Source: Acanthochlamys bracteata
Taxonomy: Eukaryota > Streptophyta > Magnoliopsida > Pandanales > Velloziaceae
Direction of reading: 5' to 3'
DNA length: 64,000 bases
Assembly (NCBI GenBank): GCA_019914995.1
Contig: CM034143.1
Coordinates: 622,501 to 686,500 of the forward strand
Part shown: positions 61,495-64,000 of the stretch, piece by piece
Position numbering within the stretch: position 1 is the stretch's first letter
How the letters are laid out: each line of letters starts with the position of its first letter
The notes under the pieces: generated by a model
The model's database searches: none
What the model was told of the DNA's origin: nothing
Seen by the model: the letters and a program-made list of their open reading frames with translations, nothing else
Made by a program: the position numbers and the translations under genes

Positions 61495-62270
61495 TGTTTA
61501 TTTAACGGTATAGCTACAGTAACTTATTTGAGTTTGCTCCTTGTTTTTCTACTAAATAATTGGAATCTTGATTTGAGAAAAGAAATTTGAGGGTCGATCA
61601 TGTAAAATGGGTGTTTAAATCGACGGTTGGAATTGTGCCATGAAGTCGATATGTTGGGCCAACGTTTGGGCAACTGCAATAGAAGCAATAGGCCCGTTAC
61701 TATATTGGAATAATTAATAGGAATAATTAATACCGTGAACCATATGTAGATATAGTTCATCTTGTTATTATCTTTCTAGCAGGGCAGATAAAATAATTAG
61801 CGTGAAATGTTTCTAAAAGTTGGGCCTAATTTGTGTATTATTTAATAATTATAATTAATAAATACATATCACTAGCAAAATCATGATTTACGTAATTATC
61901 AAATCTTAAGTGTTAAGTCTAGTTCTTTTTCTCTTAACTGAATTTAAAACGTTGGTTCAATTGACCTAGGTATGTCTTAAATACACGAAATTTCACTCTT
62001 TTTTTTTAGATTTTAAATTTGTTATTTAAATATTATTTTTATTTTTACATCAAATTTTATTTTTATTAAATTTTAATTTTAAATTTATTTATTTAAATAT
62101 TATTTTAAAATTTATTTCTATCGAATTTTATTTTTTATCAAACTCTATTATTATAAAATTTAGTTTTCAAAAAACACGCATTAGAGCTCGGAGTTGGTTT
62201 AAAGAAAGATTATCTGTTGTTATTTAATTGTTATATTAAGTATATAATTACAATTGAAAAATTAAACTGT
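61495..62270. other. Intergenic spacer between the MITE and the RMR gene
   Basis: The DNA is mixed, then strongly A/T-rich (61,990-62,170), with a TTTAAAT-type inverted symmetry ending ACACGCATTAGAGCTC at about 62,176, again like the MITE-like ends. No gene is recognised. Confidence 0.45.
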
Positions 62271-62349
62271 TAAATTGAAAAAAAAGGGAAAAAAGAAAGT
62301 GGGAAGAAGAAAATCGTCAAAAAATCCAAAGACCAATTCAAAATTCATT

Positions 62350-62874
62350 GCAATTCATTGCATTGGTCGCTTCTTGTTGTTGTTCCAATCCAATCATTTC
62401 TCTTGTTTCTCTCCGCCGCGCCACCGCGCATTCTCTCCTCCGTCCCCACCACCACTACCACCACCGTCCTCCTCCGCCGCCTTCTCTCTTTTCTTCTTCA
62501 TCTCTCATGGAGGCAGACGTTTCTATTCATCAACAGCTTGCTGCCCTTTGAAAATCTGTCTTTTCACTTTGTGCATTCATCTCTTGTTTCTTTAAACTTC
62601 AAGAAAAAAGAATCGGGAGGAGAGAATCAACCATCTACCAGGTGTGGTTTTCATTTTCTTGTTTGTTGGGTTTTGCAGAGAATCGAGGGATAAGCTCGGA
62701 AAGAGAGGTAAAATTGGGTTTCTAAAATTATCACTGGATTGATTAGATTGGTTGCTGTGTTTGTGAAGGGAAGATTGGGTTTCTAAATCGCTCGTTAAGT
62801 AGCAAGTAAAGCAAAGAGTTAGCTCGTGCATAGCTTTCGCCGAGATCTTTGAGGAGTTCTACTCTACAGAAGAG
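62350..62874 (+). other. 5' untranslated region of the RMR-type gene
   Basis: A pyrimidine- and CCACCA-rich leader, including a short upstream ATG frame at about 62,506, precedes the start codon. Possible splice sites (GAGAGGTAAAAT near 62,705) suggest an intron in the leader. Transcript limits are inferred. Confidence 0.45.
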
Positions 62875-64000
62875 ATGGCTCATTGGAATTACCAGGAGGA
62901 AGGGATAAGATTGATGATTTTTGTATTTGGGACAGTTTGTATAATGATGGGGATGACTGCAGCCAATATTGTTTTGATGGGAGCAAATGTTTCTAAGTCA
63001 TTGGATGATATTGAGGCCACCTTCAGTAAGCTCTTCTCTTGGTTTTCTTGTTGTTCAATAGATGTGTTGCTTTCTGTAAGTCAACTGTCTTTCTGTTTAA
63101 GTTGTTTCATGTTTTCACAAATAGATAGTAAGGTAGATGTAATGATTGTTCTGTCTGTTTTTTACACATACCAAATGTGGCTTCAAAGTCCAAGCTTAAT
63201 GTATTTTGTTTAAATGTATATTTGATTAACTATGTTTCTTTTACTTTGGAAAGAGATTGCTTGCAACAACAAAATCAAATATGCTGTTTGACATGAATAT
63301 TAAGGCATTGATTTGTTTTGCATTTAAACATGAATGTTAGAGCTTGAACTTCTTATGTCAATGATACCGAACCTATATGTGTTTTCATTATTCTAGGACA
63401 ATTCTTTTCTTTTGCTAGTTCAGACCTTTCATAGATTTAGTATATGTAGTTTGTTTAATAAAAGTAATATTTGTTTCTCATTATGTTTTTCCTGATCCAG
63501 CACCCACTGTAAAGAGAACAGGTGAATGTGGTGGCTTACATGTAGCCAAGCCGCTAGATGCATGCTCTTTATTAAAAAATGAAGTTGCTGAAGCTACAGG
63601 ATCTTCTTTTGCATTAATCATAAGAGGAGGATGTACATTTGATGTGAAAGTTAGGAATGCACAAGATGTTGGATTCCAGGCTGCTATTGTGTATGACAAT
63701 GAAGACGGTGGCAGCTTGGTTGCAAGTAAGGTTCTTTTTCATCTTATCTTTTATTTTCCTCTTCTTGAATGACTAATTATTATCAACCTCTGAAATAAAA
63801 TGCTACAGTTTATGGAGAATGAAAGTAGAATGTTTTAAATTGCTGTCATAAAACAAGTATTCATGCAATTCATACAACAAGAAGTTATATTTGGTGTGTC
63901 TTATTCTTATTTGCCTGTACCTGTCCTTAGTCCTTATTCTATTGAACATGGATTTGTATCCTTTTGACTTTTTAATTCACTGGTGTTTGCTAAAATTCAC
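62875..64000 (+). CDS. RMR-type PA-TM-RING protein, 5' part only (runs off the window)
   Basis: Exons 62875-63025 and 63501-63725 encode the first 125 residues. The start MAHWNYQEEGIRLMIFVFGT has a hydrophobic signal peptide or anchor (about residues 12-32). It leads to ANIVLMGANVSKSLDDIEATF and then the protease-associated domain: GECGGLHVAKPLDACSLL, SFALIIRGGCTFDVKVRNAQ, GFQAAIVYDNEDGGSLVA. This matches receptor-homology TM-RING (RMR) proteins, which sort storage proteins to the protein storage vacuole and carry a C-terminal RING-H2. The second exon ends at a GTAAGG donor (63726), phase 1, so the TM and RING exons lie beyond the window. The family is recognised from the PA domain only. Confidence 0.88.

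Noticed and set aside
1-64000. CRISPR arrays, bacterial operons, organellar insertions, or a retroviral/LTR copy
   Set aside because: None of the expected repeats, protein domains or long terminal repeats was seen anywhere in the window.

Overview
The window is nuclear DNA of a flowering plant, most likely a rosid-like eudicot. Genes are split by short GT-AG introns, intergenic DNA is very A+T rich and full of small inverted-repeat elements, and every recognisable protein has a close Arabidopsis-type counterpart. I cannot name the species from sequence alone. All coordinates come from hand-tracing splice sites, checking that each exon junction keeps frame.

Layout, left to right. 0.1-2.0 kb (+): small I9 subtilisin-propeptide-like inhibitor. 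2.75-11.75 kb (-): complete 14-exon DCAF1, the substrate receptor of CUL4-DDB1 ubiquitin ligases. 12.4-19.0 kb (+): 14-exon membrane-anchored alpha/beta hydrolase, divergent from DCAF1. 19.9-21.9 kb (+): BTB/NPH3-type protein. 22-25.5 kb: AT-rich spacer with MITE-like elements. 25.6-26.2 kb (+): GASA/snakin peptide with a GC-AG intron. 27.0-30.1 kb (+): kinase-like protein that looks catalytically dead. 31.0-31.8 kb: a decayed LEA gene and an unidentified GC-rich segment. 33.8-39.3 kb (+): alkaline/neutral invertase (GH100). 40.2-42.5 kb (+): TMEM18 family protein, with a 117-nt near-perfect hairpin in intron 1. 43.3-47.1 kb (+): PARALLEL SPINDLE 1-type FHA-PIN protein. 47.1-51.1 kb: AT-rich spacer. 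51.1-53.8 kb (+): NPF (NRT1/PTR) transporter. 54.4 kb (-): tRNA-Arg(CCT). 55.4-57.1 kb (-): intronless plastid amidophosphoribosyltransferase. 58.8-60.8 kb (-): small mitochondrial single-helix protein. 60.9-61.5 kb: complete hAT-like MITE with 8-bp target duplications. 62.9 kb to the end (+): start of an RMR-type PA-TM-RING sorting receptor.

These are independent housekeeping genes rather than an operon-like system. From memory, the order alpha/beta hydrolase - TMEM18 - PS1 matches a short stretch of Arabidopsis chromosome 1 (At1g34340-At1g34355), and the inhibitor, invertase, small mitochondrial protein and RMR genes match the At1g71950-At1g72020 region, so the window looks like one ancestral block that Arabidopsis split between duplicated copies. 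No viral or LTR element, CRISPR array or plainly new multi-gene system was found. The strongest candidates for something undescribed are the intronic hairpin, the KEN-box repeats in PS1, and the pseudokinase.
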